From NCBI GenBank assembly GCA_022565155.1, contig JADFKB010000005.1, forward strand, positions 1 to 64,000: a DNA stretch of 64,000 bases, read 5' to 3'. The position numbers and the translations under genes are program-made. Of this stretch, positions 9,347-17,420 are shown piece by piece. Position 1 is the stretch's first letter, and each line of letters starts with the position of its first letter. The notes beneath the pieces were generated by a model that was not told the DNA's origin, did not search any database, and saw only the letters and a program-made list of their open reading frames with translations. Source of the DNA: Chloroflexota bacterium (GTDB lineage: Bacteria > Chloroflexota > Dehalococcoidia > DSTF01 > RBG-16-68-14).

Positions 9347-10597
9347 ATGATCGGCCACGATACGCTGACCCCCGAAGAGCGAGCCTACGTGGAAGAGTGC
9401 GACGCCTTTCTGGCGAAGCGGCTCGACCCGGAGCTGGTCGCCCGCATGGACCGCAGCGAGGTGCTCTACCCTGATGGCTTCATCCGGGAGCTAGCGGAAC
9501 AGCACTACCTGGGCGCCGCCGTACCGGCTGAAGAGGGCGGCGGCGGTCGCAGCTTCCTGGAGGAGGCGCTGCTGAACGAGCGGGTGGGCTACCACGGCTC
9601 GGCCGCGATCGCCTGCGCGCGCACGTTTACGGGGCACGTGGGCTGGATCCTGCATCGCTACGGCACGGACGTGCAGAAGGAGAAGTACCTGCGGCCGATG
9701 CTGCGCGGCGAGAAGATCACCGCCCAGGCGCTGACTGAGCCAGGCGCCGGCTCCGATATGGCCGGCATCCAGACGACCGCGCGCCGCGATGGCGACCGCT
9801 ACATCGTCAACGGGGAGAAGCGGTTCCTCGATGGCGCGCACACCGCTAACTTCATCTCGTGTGCCGTCCGCACCGCCGACGGCGACGACCCCCGGCGCAC
9901 CCTGAGCGTGCTGATGGTCGATACCGACCAGCCCGGCTACGAGATCCTGCAGACGCACGATGACTGGCTCGGCTTTCGCGGCCTCGGCTCGGCCTGGGTG
10001 CGCTTCACCGACGTTGAGGTACCGCTGGAGAACATGCTGGGAGAGGAGCACAACGGCTGGCAGTACCTATCAGAACAGCTGTTGTTAGAACGCGTCTACG
10101 CCACCCGAGCGCAGCTCGGCCAGGCGCACCGCGCGCTGGAGATCGCGGCGACGTATGCAGAGCAGCGCGAGACGTTCGGCAAGAAGCTGAAGGACCACCA
10201 GTGGGCCTCGTTCAAGGTCGCGGAGGCCGCGACGCGGCTCGATGCCGCGCTGCTGCTGAACGACCGCGCCGCCCGCATGTTGGACGATGGCCTCTGGGCG
10301 GAGGCGAAGATGGAAGTGGCGATGGCGAAGAAGTTCGGCGTGGAGGCCGCCTGGCAGACCGTCGACGACGCGATGCAGATCGTGGGCGGCATCGCCTATA
10401 CGAAGGCGTACCCGATCGAGCGGATCTTCCGCGACGTGCGCGCCTCTCGCTTCACCGCTGGCAGCACGGAGATGATGGCGCTGATCATCCAGCGCCGGGC
10501 GTTCGATAAGCTGCGCGACCCGAACTTCCGCACGGAGCTGGTCGGCCACGAGGTGGACGGCTCGCCGGTGGCGAAGCAGATGCCGGAACGAGTGTAG
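9347..10597 (+). CDS. Acyl-CoA dehydrogenase, isovaleryl-CoA-dehydrogenase-like
   Basis: 416 residues; FAD enzyme that makes the alpha-beta double bond in an acyl-CoA. The N-terminal helical domain is followed by the beta-domain FAD/substrate signature QALTEPGAGSDMAGIQTTA, then NGEKRFLDGAH and LGFRGLGSAWVRFTDVEVP. The C-terminal helical domain has YAEQRETFGKKLKDHQW and MQIVGGIAYTKAYPIER. At the position where short/medium-chain enzymes carry the catalytic Glu (YEGT), this protein has FTAGST, whereas a Glu is present in LLLERVYATRAQLG, the helix that bears the base in isovaleryl-CoA dehydrogenase. It starts two bases after the PIN gene. Substrate is inferred, and its place between leuA and leuC is unusual. 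Confidence 0.88.
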   Translation: MIGHDTLTPEERAYVEECDAFLAKRLDPELVARMDRSEVLYPDGFIRELAEQHYLGAAVPAEEGGGGRSFLEEALLNERVGYHGSAAIACARTFTGHVGWILHRYGTDVQKEKYLRPMLRGEKITAQALTEPGAGSDMAGIQTTARRDGDRYIVNGEKRFLDGAHTANFISCAVRTADGDDPRRTLSVLMVDTDQPGYEILQTHDDWLGFRGLGSAWVRFTDVEVPLENMLGEEHNGWQYLSEQLLLERVYATRAQLGQAHRALEIAATYAEQRETFGKKLKDHQWASFKVAEAATRLDAALLLNDRAARMLDDGLWAEAKMEVAMAKKFGVEAAWQTVDDAMQIVGGIAYTKAYPIERIFRDVRASRFTAGSTEMMALIIQRRAFDKLRDPNFRTELVGHEVDGSPVAKQMPERV

Positions 10598-10704
10598 AAG
10601 CGGGACGGGTGACATTCTCGGCGAAATGGCAGAGACGCTGCGAAAGAGAGCGCCCAACTAAGCTACAATAAGTCAAGCGAATACTAGGGAATTGAGGCCT
10701 ACTC

Positions 10705-11988
10705 ATGGGCATGACGCTAGCAGAGAAGATCCTCGCCGCGCACTGCGGCAAGAAGGAAGTATCGCCGGGCGACTTGATCAACGCCAAGGTCGACCTGGTG
10801 ATGGCGAACGACATCACTGCGCCGATCGCTATCGAGCAGTTCAAGAAGCTGGGCGTGTCGGAGGTGTTTGACAAGGAGCGCGTGGTCTTTGTGCCGTCGC
10901 ACTTCCTGCCGGCGCGCGACATCGCCACCGCCGCTCAGGGGAAGGTGATGCGGGACTTCGCCAAGGAGTCGGGCATCGTCTACTACGAGATTGGCCAGGC
11001 CGGCATCGAGCACATCCTGCTGCCCTGGAAGGGTCACATCGTCCCTGGCGACCTCTACTGCGGCGCCGACTCACACACGCCGACGTGCGGTGCGCTGGGC
11101 GCGTTCGCCTGCGGCATGGGCAGCACGGACATCGCCGTCACCATGGCCACCGGCGAGACGTGGATGAAGGTGCCTGAGACGATGCGCCTGATCTACCACG
11201 GTAAGATGCCGACGTGGACGCGCAGCAAGGACCTGATCCTGCACACGATCGGCGAGATCGGCACCGACGGCGCCACCTACATGGCGATGCAGTTCGAGGG
11301 CGAGGCGCTGAAGGAGATGTCGATGGACGCCCGCTTCACGATGACGAACATGGCGGCAGAGGCAGGCGCAAAGGCCGGCCTGATGGTCGCCGACGAAGTG
11401 ACGTTGGAGTACGTGAAGCCCCGCGCCAAGCACGAGTGGACGGTCTACGAGCCTGACCCGGACGCGCATTACGCCTCCACGTACGAGTTCGACGCTTCGA
11501 CGATCGAGCCGACCATCGCGATGCCGTTCAGTCCGGGCAACACGAAGACGATCTCGGAGCTATCGAACGAGGACATCAAGATCGATCAGGTCTTCATCGG
11601 CTCCTGCACCAACGCCCGTATGGAAGACCTGCGAGAGGCCGCCGACATCATGCGCGGCCGCAAAGTCGCCGAGTGGGTGCGCTGCATCGTCATTCCGGCG
11701 ACGCAGGACATCTTCAAGGAGGCGCTCAAAGAGGGGCTGATCGAAGTCTTCACGGAGGCTGGCTGCCAGGTGAGCGCCGCCACCTGCGGCCCCTGCCTGG
11801 GCGGCCACTACGGCGTGCTCGCCGAGGGCGAGCGCTGCGTCTCCACGTCGAACCGGAACTTCCCCGGCCGCATGGGCCACCCCAAGGCCGAGGTGTTCCT
11901 GGTCAACCCGCCGCTGGCCGCCGCGGCCGCCATTGCTGGCCGCATCGTCCATCCGGAAGAGGTGATAGGAAAGGCAGCGGTGTCATGA
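10705..11988 (+). CDS. leuC: 3-isopropylmalate dehydratase, large subunit
   Basis: 427 residues, the length of the prokaryotic/archaeal-type (LeuC2) aconitase-family subunit. Isomerises 2- to 3-isopropylmalate; with CimA it would also process citramalate. The [4Fe-4S] cluster cysteines are in GSCTNARMEDL and AATCGPCLGGHYG; substrate and cluster-region motifs include CGADSHTPTCGALGAFACGMGSTD and VSTSNRNFPGRMGHP. ATG 10705 is preceded by a TACAAT -10-like hexamer at 10664-10669, so transcription may restart here. The small subunit overlaps its stop by 4 bp. Confidence 0.95.
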   Translation: MGMTLAEKILAAHCGKKEVSPGDLINAKVDLVMANDITAPIAIEQFKKLGVSEVFDKERVVFVPSHFLPARDIATAAQGKVMRDFAKESGIVYYEIGQAGIEHILLPWKGHIVPGDLYCGADSHTPTCGALGAFACGMGSTDIAVTMATGETWMKVPETMRLIYHGKMPTWTRSKDLILHTIGEIGTDGATYMAMQFEGEALKEMSMDARFTMTNMAAEAGAKAGLMVADEVTLEYVKPRAKHEWTVYEPDPDAHYASTYEFDASTIEPTIAMPFSPGNTKTISELSNEDIKIDQVFIGSCTNARMEDLREAADIMRGRKVAEWVRCIVIPATQDIFKEALKEGLIEVFTEAGCQVSAATCGPCLGGHYGVLAEGERCVSTSNRNFPGRMGHPKAEVFLVNPPLAAAAAIAGRIVHPEEVIGKAAVS

Positions 11989-12484
11989 CTATGCGCGGCC
12001 GCGCGCACACGTTCGGCGACCACGTCGATACCGACCAGATCATCCCGGCCCAGTACCTGGTCACGACTGATCCGAACTGGCCAAGCACTGCATGGAGACG
12101 GCCGATGAGGACTTCGTGAAGCGCGTCAAGGAAGGCGACATCATGATCGCCGGCATCAACTTCGGCTGCGGCTCTTCGCGAGAGCACGCGCCGATCTCGA
12201 TCCGTGGCGCAGGCGTGACGTGCATCATCGCCAAAAGCTTCGCGCGCATCTTCTTCCGCAACTCGATCAATCTCGGCCTGCCCGTGCTCGAATGCCCGGA
12301 GGCGGTCGACGGCATCCACGCCGGCGACGAGGTCGATGTCGACCTCGAGACCGGCACGATCCGCAACCTGACGACGGAGGCGACGTTCAAGGCCAAGCCG
12401 TTTGAGCCGTTCATGATGGAGATCCTGGAATCGGGCGGCCTGATCGAGTACACCAAACGTCGGCTGGCGGCGGCTAACTCGTGA
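11985..12484 (+). CDS. leuD: 3-isopropylmalate dehydratase, small subunit, split by a frameshift
   Basis: The first part is read from ATG 11985 (overlapping leuC): MTMRGRAHTFGDHVDTDQI, PAQYLVTTDP. The second part continues in the next frame from CTG 12077: LAKHCMETADEDFVKRV, then the swivel-domain active loop NFGCGSSREHAPI, and ends at 12484. After GAT CCG (12069-12074) only two bases (AA) remain before the frame changes, so one base is missing relative to an intact reading (or four, restoring an extra codon). Joined, the product is about 166 residues, the standard length. Both halves are well conserved, which points to a sequencing/assembly error or a very recent mutation rather than an old pseudogene. 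Confidence 0.85.
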
Positions 12485-12505
12485 CGCTGATCCTGCTGGC
12501 AGTTC

Positions 12506-12525
12506 GGTCAGGCTGAAGCCTGACC
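12506..12525 (+). repeat. REP palindrome, copy 1
   Basis: Perfect 9-bp arms GGTCAGGCT and AGCCTGACC around GA, followed by CCGCGG. It stands just after leuD and about 110 bp before the REP-associated transposase. Confidence 0.85.
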
Positions 12526-12599
12526 CGCGGAAAAGAGAGAAACCTTTTGGCTGGAGGAGTGGTTGGATCAGCTCTCGGAACACACGACTTCTCTTGTGG

Positions 12600-12617
12600 G
12601 ACAGGCTTTAGCCTGTC
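12600..12617 (+). repeat. REP palindrome, copy 2 (variant)
   Basis: Arms GACAGGCT and AGCCTGTC around TT, preceded by CTTGTGG and followed by CGCG. One base pair of the arm is changed in a compensating way compared with copy 1 (T-A becomes C-G-compatible spacing in GACAGG versus GTCAGG). It lies 16 bp upstream of the transposase ATG. Confidence 0.75.
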
Positions 12618-12633
12618 GCGATAATTCCGCCCG

Positions 12634-13110
12634 ATGAGCATCTACCGGCGATTCCCCGCCGAAAACCTTCCTTTATTCATCACTACCAACACAAGCAAAC
12701 GTCGCCTCATCTTCACGTCTCCGTCTGCCTGCAAACTGCTCATCCGCACCATTTACGAGGTGCGAACTGAAACCCACTTTTCGCTGCTTGCCTTTACTGT
12801 TATGCCGGATCACTTGCACCTCCTTCTCGTTCCACAATGCTCAGGGCTTGGCCAAGTTGTTCAACTGATCAAAGGCCGTTATGCCCGAGCATATAATCAG
12901 AGTGTTGGGACTACGGGAGCAGTTTGGCAGAGTCGCTACCATGAGCAGACTCTCAGGAGTGAGACTGCGCTGTTCAAGGCGATTGCGTATGTACATCAGA
13001 ATCCTGTGGCGGCCTATTTGGTTTCAGAAGCCGAAGATTACGATTGGTCATCGGCAAGTGGCCGGTATGAGCTAGACCTTGACGAGTATCTTGGTCAGGC
13101 TGAAGCCTGA
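12634..13110 (+). CDS. REP-associated tyrosine transposase (RAYT, Y1/HUH family)
   Basis: 158 residues. The HUH metal motif is VMPDHLHLLL near residue 57, and the catalytic Tyr is in FKAIAYVHQNPV near residue 120, followed by WSSASGRY, all in the usual order for the IS200/IS605-related TnpA_REP proteins. These single-strand nucleases act on REP hairpins. Three such palindromes lie around it (12506, 12600, 13093) and a fourth is 40 kb away. The third palindrome is inside the coding end: its bases spell the last residues GQAEA and the stop. Base composition is lower in GC than the neighbours, consistent with recent arrival. No terminal repeats or target duplication were recognised. Confidence 0.9.
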   Translation: MSIYRRFPAENLPLFITTNTSKRRLIFTSPSACKLLIRTIYEVRTETHFSLLAFTVMPDHLHLLLVPQCSGLGQVVQLIKGRYARAYNQSVGTTGAVWQSRYHEQTLRSETALFKAIAYVHQNPVAAYLVSEAEDYDWSSASGRYELDLDEYLGQAEA

Positions 13111-13112
13111 CC
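13093..13112 (+). repeat. REP palindrome, copy 3, inside the transposase 3' end
   Basis: Identical arms to copy 1 (GGTCAGGCT/AGCCTGACC around GA), followed by CCGCAAG. The stop codon TGA at 13108-13110 is part of the palindrome, so coding end and element end coincide. Confidence 0.85.
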
Positions 13113-13440
13113 CGCAAGAATATGGGGATTCCGGGCGCGACCTAGTCTGACTTTGGTACGTGAGGCGATCAAGCAGAGAAAAGCTGGCAGCAAAGGGCTG
13201 TTCGCGAACGGCCTCTACCTGAGAACTGAAGGGTTCTCCCCCTCCCTCCCTCCTGCCGGATGTGCTATCGTGATCTCGCTATGATCTGCCTCTCGCCGCG
13301 CACGGCGAACCTAACGGAGCTTCTCCTAAGCCCCCGACAGCAACGTCGGGGGCGGGCGATTGGCGTCGCCTCCACGCCCATCGATTAACCGAACGGTCCT
13401 TCCGCGGAGGGACTGCGCACCCTACGGAGGTAACCCTTTC
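13113..13440 (+). promoter_or_regulatory. cimA upstream region with hairpins and a possible leader ORF
   Basis: No protein gene is evident in these 328 bases. A hairpin pairs GCCCCCGAC (13330-13338) with GTCGGGGGC (13345-13353); a second weaker one pairs GGGCG (13354-13358) with CGCCC (about 13375-13379). A short frame from ATG 13281 to TAA 13386-13388 (35 codons) reads through the first hairpin and has a Leu cluster (LTELLLS) just before it. This could be a third branched-chain attenuation site, but no T-run follows and no ribosome site precedes the ATG. No T-box core was found here. Confidence 0.3.
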
Positions 13441-15012
13441 ATGCAGTTGCAACTGTACGACACTACGTTGAGGGACGGCGCCCAGATGGAGGGCATCTCC
13501 CTCTCGGTTGAGGACAAGCTCAAGATCGCCGCCAAGCTCGATGAGCTGGGCATCCACATCATCGAGGGCGGCTGGCCCGGCTCCAACCCGAAGGACATCG
13601 AGTTCTTTGAGCGGGCGAAGTCGCTCAAGCTCCAGCATGCCCGGCTCGCGGCGTTCGGCAGCACGCGCCGCGCCGGCGGCAGCGTCGAAGACGATGCGAA
13701 CCTGCGCGCGCTGATCGACGCCGAGACGCCGATCGTGACGATCGTCGGCAAGGCGAGCGACCGCCAGGTGCGCGACGTGCTGGAGACGACGACCGAGGAG
13801 AACCTGGCGATGATCGCCGACTCCGTGCGCTTTCTTAAGGGCGAAGGCCGCGAGGTGTACTTCGACGCGGAGCACTTCTTCGATGGCTACTTCTCGGACA
13901 GCGCCTACGCGCTCCAGTGCCTGAAGACGGCTGACTCCGCCGGCGTCGATGGCGTTGTCCTCTGCGATACGAACGGCGGCACGATCCTCACGAAGCTGGT
14001 GGAGGCACTACGCGCGGCGCGCGAGGCTGTGTCCTGCACGGTCAGCATCCACTGCCACAACGACGCCGGGCTCGCTGTCGCGAACACGCTCGCCGCCGTC
14101 GAGGAGGGCGTGACGCAGATTCAGGGCTGCATCAACGGCTACGGCGACAAGTGCGGCAATGCCGACCTGGCGAGCGTGATCGCCAATCTGAAGCTGAAGA
14201 TGGGTATCGATGTCGTGACAGACGAACAGCTCGCGCGGCTGACTGAAGTCGCCCACTACATCAGCGAGATCGTCAACGTCGTGCCGTCGCCGTTCCAGCC
14301 GTACGTCGGCGCCAGCGCCTTCGCCCACAAGGCCGGCCTGCACACGGACGGCATGATCAAGGACGAATCGTCGTACCAGCACGTGGCGCCGGAGCTGGTG
14401 GGCAACAGCCACCGGCTGCTGATCTCGGAGCTGGCCGGCAGCCGCGGCCTGCTGGAGAAAATGCGCGCTGCGGGCATCGGCGTGGAGCTAAATAGGGACG
14501 ACGCGCGCCGTGTGCTTCAGCAGGTGAAGGAGCAGGAGAGCCGCGGCTACCAGTACGAGGGCGCGGAGGCGTCGTTCGAGCTGTTGGTGCGGCGTTCGCT
14601 GCCTGGCTATGAACCGCCGTTCGAGCTGGAGGACTTCTGGGTCATCCAGCGCCGCGCAGCCAAGACGGCTGACCACGGCCGCGAGATGCAGACCGAGGCG
14701 ATGGTGAAGGTGCGAGTCGGGGGGGAGCTGATCCAGACGGCGGCGGACGGCAACGGCCCCGTGAACGCATTGGATGCGGCCGTGCGAAAAGCGCTGGTGA
14801 CGACGTACCCCAGCCTGGAGACGATCAAGCTGGTCGATTACAAGGTGCGCATCATCGATTCGGCGGCCGGCACCGGCGCGTCGGTGCGCGTGCTGATCGA
14901 ATCGACGGACGGCGATCGGCTCTGCAGCACCGTCGGCGCCTCGACCGACATCGTCGAGGCCTCCTGGCTCGCCCTGAACGACGCGCTGGAGTACTGGCTG
15001 CTAAAGAGGTAG
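13441..15012 (+). CDS. cimA: Citramalate synthase
   Basis: 523 residues from ATG 13441, which follows an ACGGAGGT site. HMGL-type barrel: LQLYDTTLRDGAQMEGISL, then IIEGGWPGSNPKD, the signature that separates the CimA/LeuA-like subgroup from true LeuA (IEAGFP). The metal motif is SIHCHNDAGLAVANTLAAV, followed by GYGDKCGNADL. The C-terminal allosteric domain starts near residue 400. The enzyme makes (R)-citramalate from pyruvate and acetyl-CoA, feeding 2-oxobutyrate and hence isoleucine without threonine, using LeuCD and LeuB. A longer upstream in-frame GTG/ATG reading lacks homology. It ends 5 bp from the convergent MMPL gene. Confidence 0.93.
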   Translation: MQLQLYDTTLRDGAQMEGISLSVEDKLKIAAKLDELGIHIIEGGWPGSNPKDIEFFERAKSLKLQHARLAAFGSTRRAGGSVEDDANLRALIDAETPIVTIVGKASDRQVRDVLETTTEENLAMIADSVRFLKGEGREVYFDAEHFFDGYFSDSAYALQCLKTADSAGVDGVVLCDTNGGTILTKLVEALRAAREAVSCTVSIHCHNDAGLAVANTLAAVEEGVTQIQGCINGYGDKCGNADLASVIANLKLKMGIDVVTDEQLARLTEVAHYISEIVNVVPSPFQPYVGASAFAHKAGLHTDGMIKDESSYQHVAPELVGNSHRLLISELAGSRGLLEKMRAAGIGVELNRDDARRVLQQVKEQESRGYQYEGAEASFELLVRRSLPGYEPPFELEDFWVIQRRAAKTADHGREMQTEAMVKVRVGGELIQTAADGNGPVNALDAAVRKALVTTYPSLETIKLVDYKVRIIDSAAGTGASVRVLIESTDGDRLCSTVGASTDIVEASWLALNDALEYWLLKR

Positions 15013-15017
15013 CCCAG

Positions 15018-17315
15018 CTACTCCGCCATCTTGATTTCGGGTATCCACTGCAGCCAGGACGGCAGGTACCAGTTCCAATCGCCCAGGAGCTTCATGCTCG
15101 CCGGCAGCAGGATCGAGCGGATCACGGTGGCATCGATGAGGATGGCGACGCCGAGGCCGACGCCGAACTGCTTTAGGCCGATGTCGCGGGTGAAGGCGAA
15201 GATGCTGAACACCGCCACCATGATCGCCGCCGCCATCGTGATCGTCCCGGCGGTGGCCTTGATGCCAATGGACACGGCCTCGTCATTGCTGGCGCCCCGT
15301 TCATAGGCCTCCTTGATCCGGGCCAGGACGAACATGTGGTAGTCCATCGAGAGGCCGAAGAGGATCGCAAACAAGAATAACGGTAGCCACGCCTCAACGA
15401 TACCGGTCGCCTCGAAGTCGAGGATGCCCTCCAGCAGCCAGCCCTCCTGGAACACCAGCACCAGCACTCCATAGGCAGCGCCCACGGAGAGCAGGTTCAG
15501 GATGATCGCCTTGATCGGGATCACGATGCTCCTGAACATCACCAGCAGGATGATGAATGCCAACCCCAGCACGAAGGCGAAGACCAGCGGCGTCTTGGCG
15601 AGAATGTTGTCCTTGAAGTCGATGCTGCCAGCCGTAGCGCCGGTCGACAGAACGCGCGCCGGGCTGTCTCCGAAGGCTGCTGGAATGAGCTCGTCGCGCA
15701 GGCGGTTCACCGCATCGAACGCCTTGTCTTCGCCGAAGTCGGCGTTGATCGGGATGAAGAGAATTTCGGTGTCGCCGGCGTCGTTGAACTCAGGCTCCTG
15801 GGCTATCTCGCCGTAGAAGGCATCGGGGTCTTCAAGGACGCTCTCCGCCTCGACAAGACTGATGAGCTGATCCACGTGAGACTGGATGTTCGCATCGAAC
15901 ACGTTCCCCTTCTCGCCTGCGTCCACAAGGACGAGGGCCGGCTGTGCGAGGCCAAGCGTGAAGTTCTCCTCCAGCGCGATCAACGCCTTCTTCCCCTCCG
16001 CGTCGTCGGAGACGCTCTTCACGCCGTTGAAGCCGAGGTTGAAGCCGGGGAAGATGATTGGCGATGCCAGCGCAAGCAGCGCCACGAGCGCCGTGGTGGC
16101 CCAAATGGCAGGCCGAGCCAGCACCTGGTCTGTGATCACGCCCCAGATGCCGCCTCCCTCGCCGGTGCCACCGCCGATGAACGGGACGCGCAGCCGGTTC
16201 ACATTGTCGCCCAGCAGGGCAAGCAGCGCCGGAAGCAGCGTCATCGAGATGATCACCGCCATAACGACGACGACAATTGAGGCTAGTGCCAGGCTGCTGA
16301 ATATCAAATCGTCCACCAGGAACAGGCCGCTGAGGGACAGCAGTACGGTAACGCCGGCGAAGGCGACCGCCTTGCCGGAGGTGCTGGTGGCAATACGGAG
16401 CGCATCGTCCTCGGAAGCTCCAGCCGCCCGCTCCCGGCGGAATCTGGTGACGACAAATAGGGCGTAGTCGATGCCGGTGGCCAGACCCAGCAACAGCACC
16501 ATCTCGATATAGATCTCACTCAGCGCGAACCACTGGCTGATGATGGCCAGGAGGCCGTTGGCCGTAATGATGGCCGCAAAGGCGAGCGCCAGCGGTACTG
16601 AAGCTACGACCAGAGCCCCGAAGGCGAGGATGAGGATGAAGAACGTGATTGGCAGATTGAGGAAGAGCGCGCGGCCGAAGTCCTCTTCGACGATCTCGGT
16701 GATCTGTTTTTGGAGCGAAGCGCTTCCGCCAACTAAAATCTCGAAGCCCTCCGCCTCTCCCTGCGCCTCGGCCACCGCATCGAGCACGAGGCCGACGTTG
16801 TCGACCGCAGTGTCGATGTCGCCCTCGAGCTCGAGAATGGCGAACGTGACGTCGCCGCCCTCTGCGTTCGTCGCGACGAAGGGCGATTGCTCACGAGGAG
16901 CGCCGATGTCGTAGTGGGTCGTGATGCTGGCGACAACCCTGGTGTCGCTGACGACCGTTGTTGAGCCCTTCGCGGCCTTCTCCTCTACGACGAGGCCAGT
17001 AAGCGCGTCACGCAGTCCTCGGACGGTGTCTGCATACGCTTGGTCGTCAACGGTGAGCGACGGATGGGAAAATACGATGAATTCCGTGGGAATGTCCTCG
17101 TCCTCACCGAACCGCTCCTGGAGCAGATCGAAGGCCTCGCCGGCCTCGCCCGGCGCTTTCAGTTCGATGTCCGTGTTGGCGGGTACGGCGGAGCAGGCGG
17201 CCAGCGCGGCGATGACGATGAGCACCCAGGCGATGGCGACGGCCTTCCGGTGGCGGGCGCTCCACATGGCGATGCGGGCGGTGAAGGAGTGGGCTTCAGC
17301 TGACGCGTCGTTCAA
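15018..17315 (-). CDS. MMPL/RND-family membrane transporter
   Basis: 765 residues from a TTG (17315) with a strong AGGAGG site. A first membrane helix (residues 22-42, ending in AACSAVP) is followed by a large extracytoplasmic domain, then five to six helices (from VEEDFGRALFLNLP), a second external domain (VKSVSDDAEGKKALIALEE...) and a second helix bundle with the GLSMDYHMFVLARIKEA and IGIDYALFVVTRFRRE-type segments characteristic of MMPL proteins (compare GLATGIDYALFVVTRFRRERA). Family members move lipids, surface polymers or drugs by proton motive force. The substrate here is unknown. It is divergent from a substrate-binding lipoprotein across a palindrome that may control both. Confidence 0.92.
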   Translation of the reverse strand: MNDASAEAHSFTARIAMWSARHRKAVAIAWVLIVIAALAACSAVPANTDIELKAPGEAGEAFDLLQERFGEDEDIPTEFIVFSHPSLTVDDQAYADTVRGLRDALTGLVVEEKAAKGSTTVVSDTRVVASITTHYDIGAPREQSPFVATNAEGGDVTFAILELEGDIDTAVDNVGLVLDAVAEAQGEAEGFEILVGGSASLQKQITEIVEEDFGRALFLNLPITFFILILAFGALVVASVPLALAFAAIITANGLLAIISQWFALSEIYIEMVLLLGLATGIDYALFVVTRFRRERAAGASEDDALRIATSTSGKAVAFAGVTVLLSLSGLFLVDDLIFSSLALASIVVVVMAVIISMTLLPALLALLGDNVNRLRVPFIGGGTGEGGGIWGVITDQVLARPAIWATTALVALLALASPIIFPGFNLGFNGVKSVSDDAEGKKALIALEENFTLGLAQPALVLVDAGEKGNVFDANIQSHVDQLISLVEAESVLEDPDAFYGEIAQEPEFNDAGDTEILFIPINADFGEDKAFDAVNRLRDELIPAAFGDSPARVLSTGATAGSIDFKDNILAKTPLVFAFVLGLAFIILLVMFRSIVIPIKAIILNLLSVGAAYGVLVLVFQEGWLLEGILDFEATGIVEAWLPLFLFAILFGLSMDYHMFVLARIKEAYERGASNDEAVSIGIKATAGTITMAAAIMVAVFSIFAFTRDIGLKQFGVGLGVAILIDATVIRSILLPASMKLLGDWNWYLPSWLQWIPEIKMAE

Positions 17316-17365
17316 GTTATCCTCCTAGACTGCGCTTGAGCCAGAGGCGCAATTGATCGTAATGT

Positions 17366-17389
17366 AACATTAATATGCATGTTAATGTT
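17366..17389. promoter_or_regulatory. 24-bp palindrome, candidate operator
   Basis: AACATTAA and TTAATGTT flank a central ATGCAT; 22 of 24 positions obey the dyad. It lies in the 105-bp gap between the divergent MMPL transporter and the substrate-binding lipoprotein, and is AT-rich in a GC-rich setting. The size and symmetry fit a TetR/MarR-type dimer site, but no regulator gene is adjacent. An upstream ATG (17379) lies inside it, which argues against using that ATG as the start of the lipoprotein. Confidence 0.6.
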
Positions 17390-17420
17390 CAGTCAACCAG
17401 TGGCCACTGGAGATGAAGGG

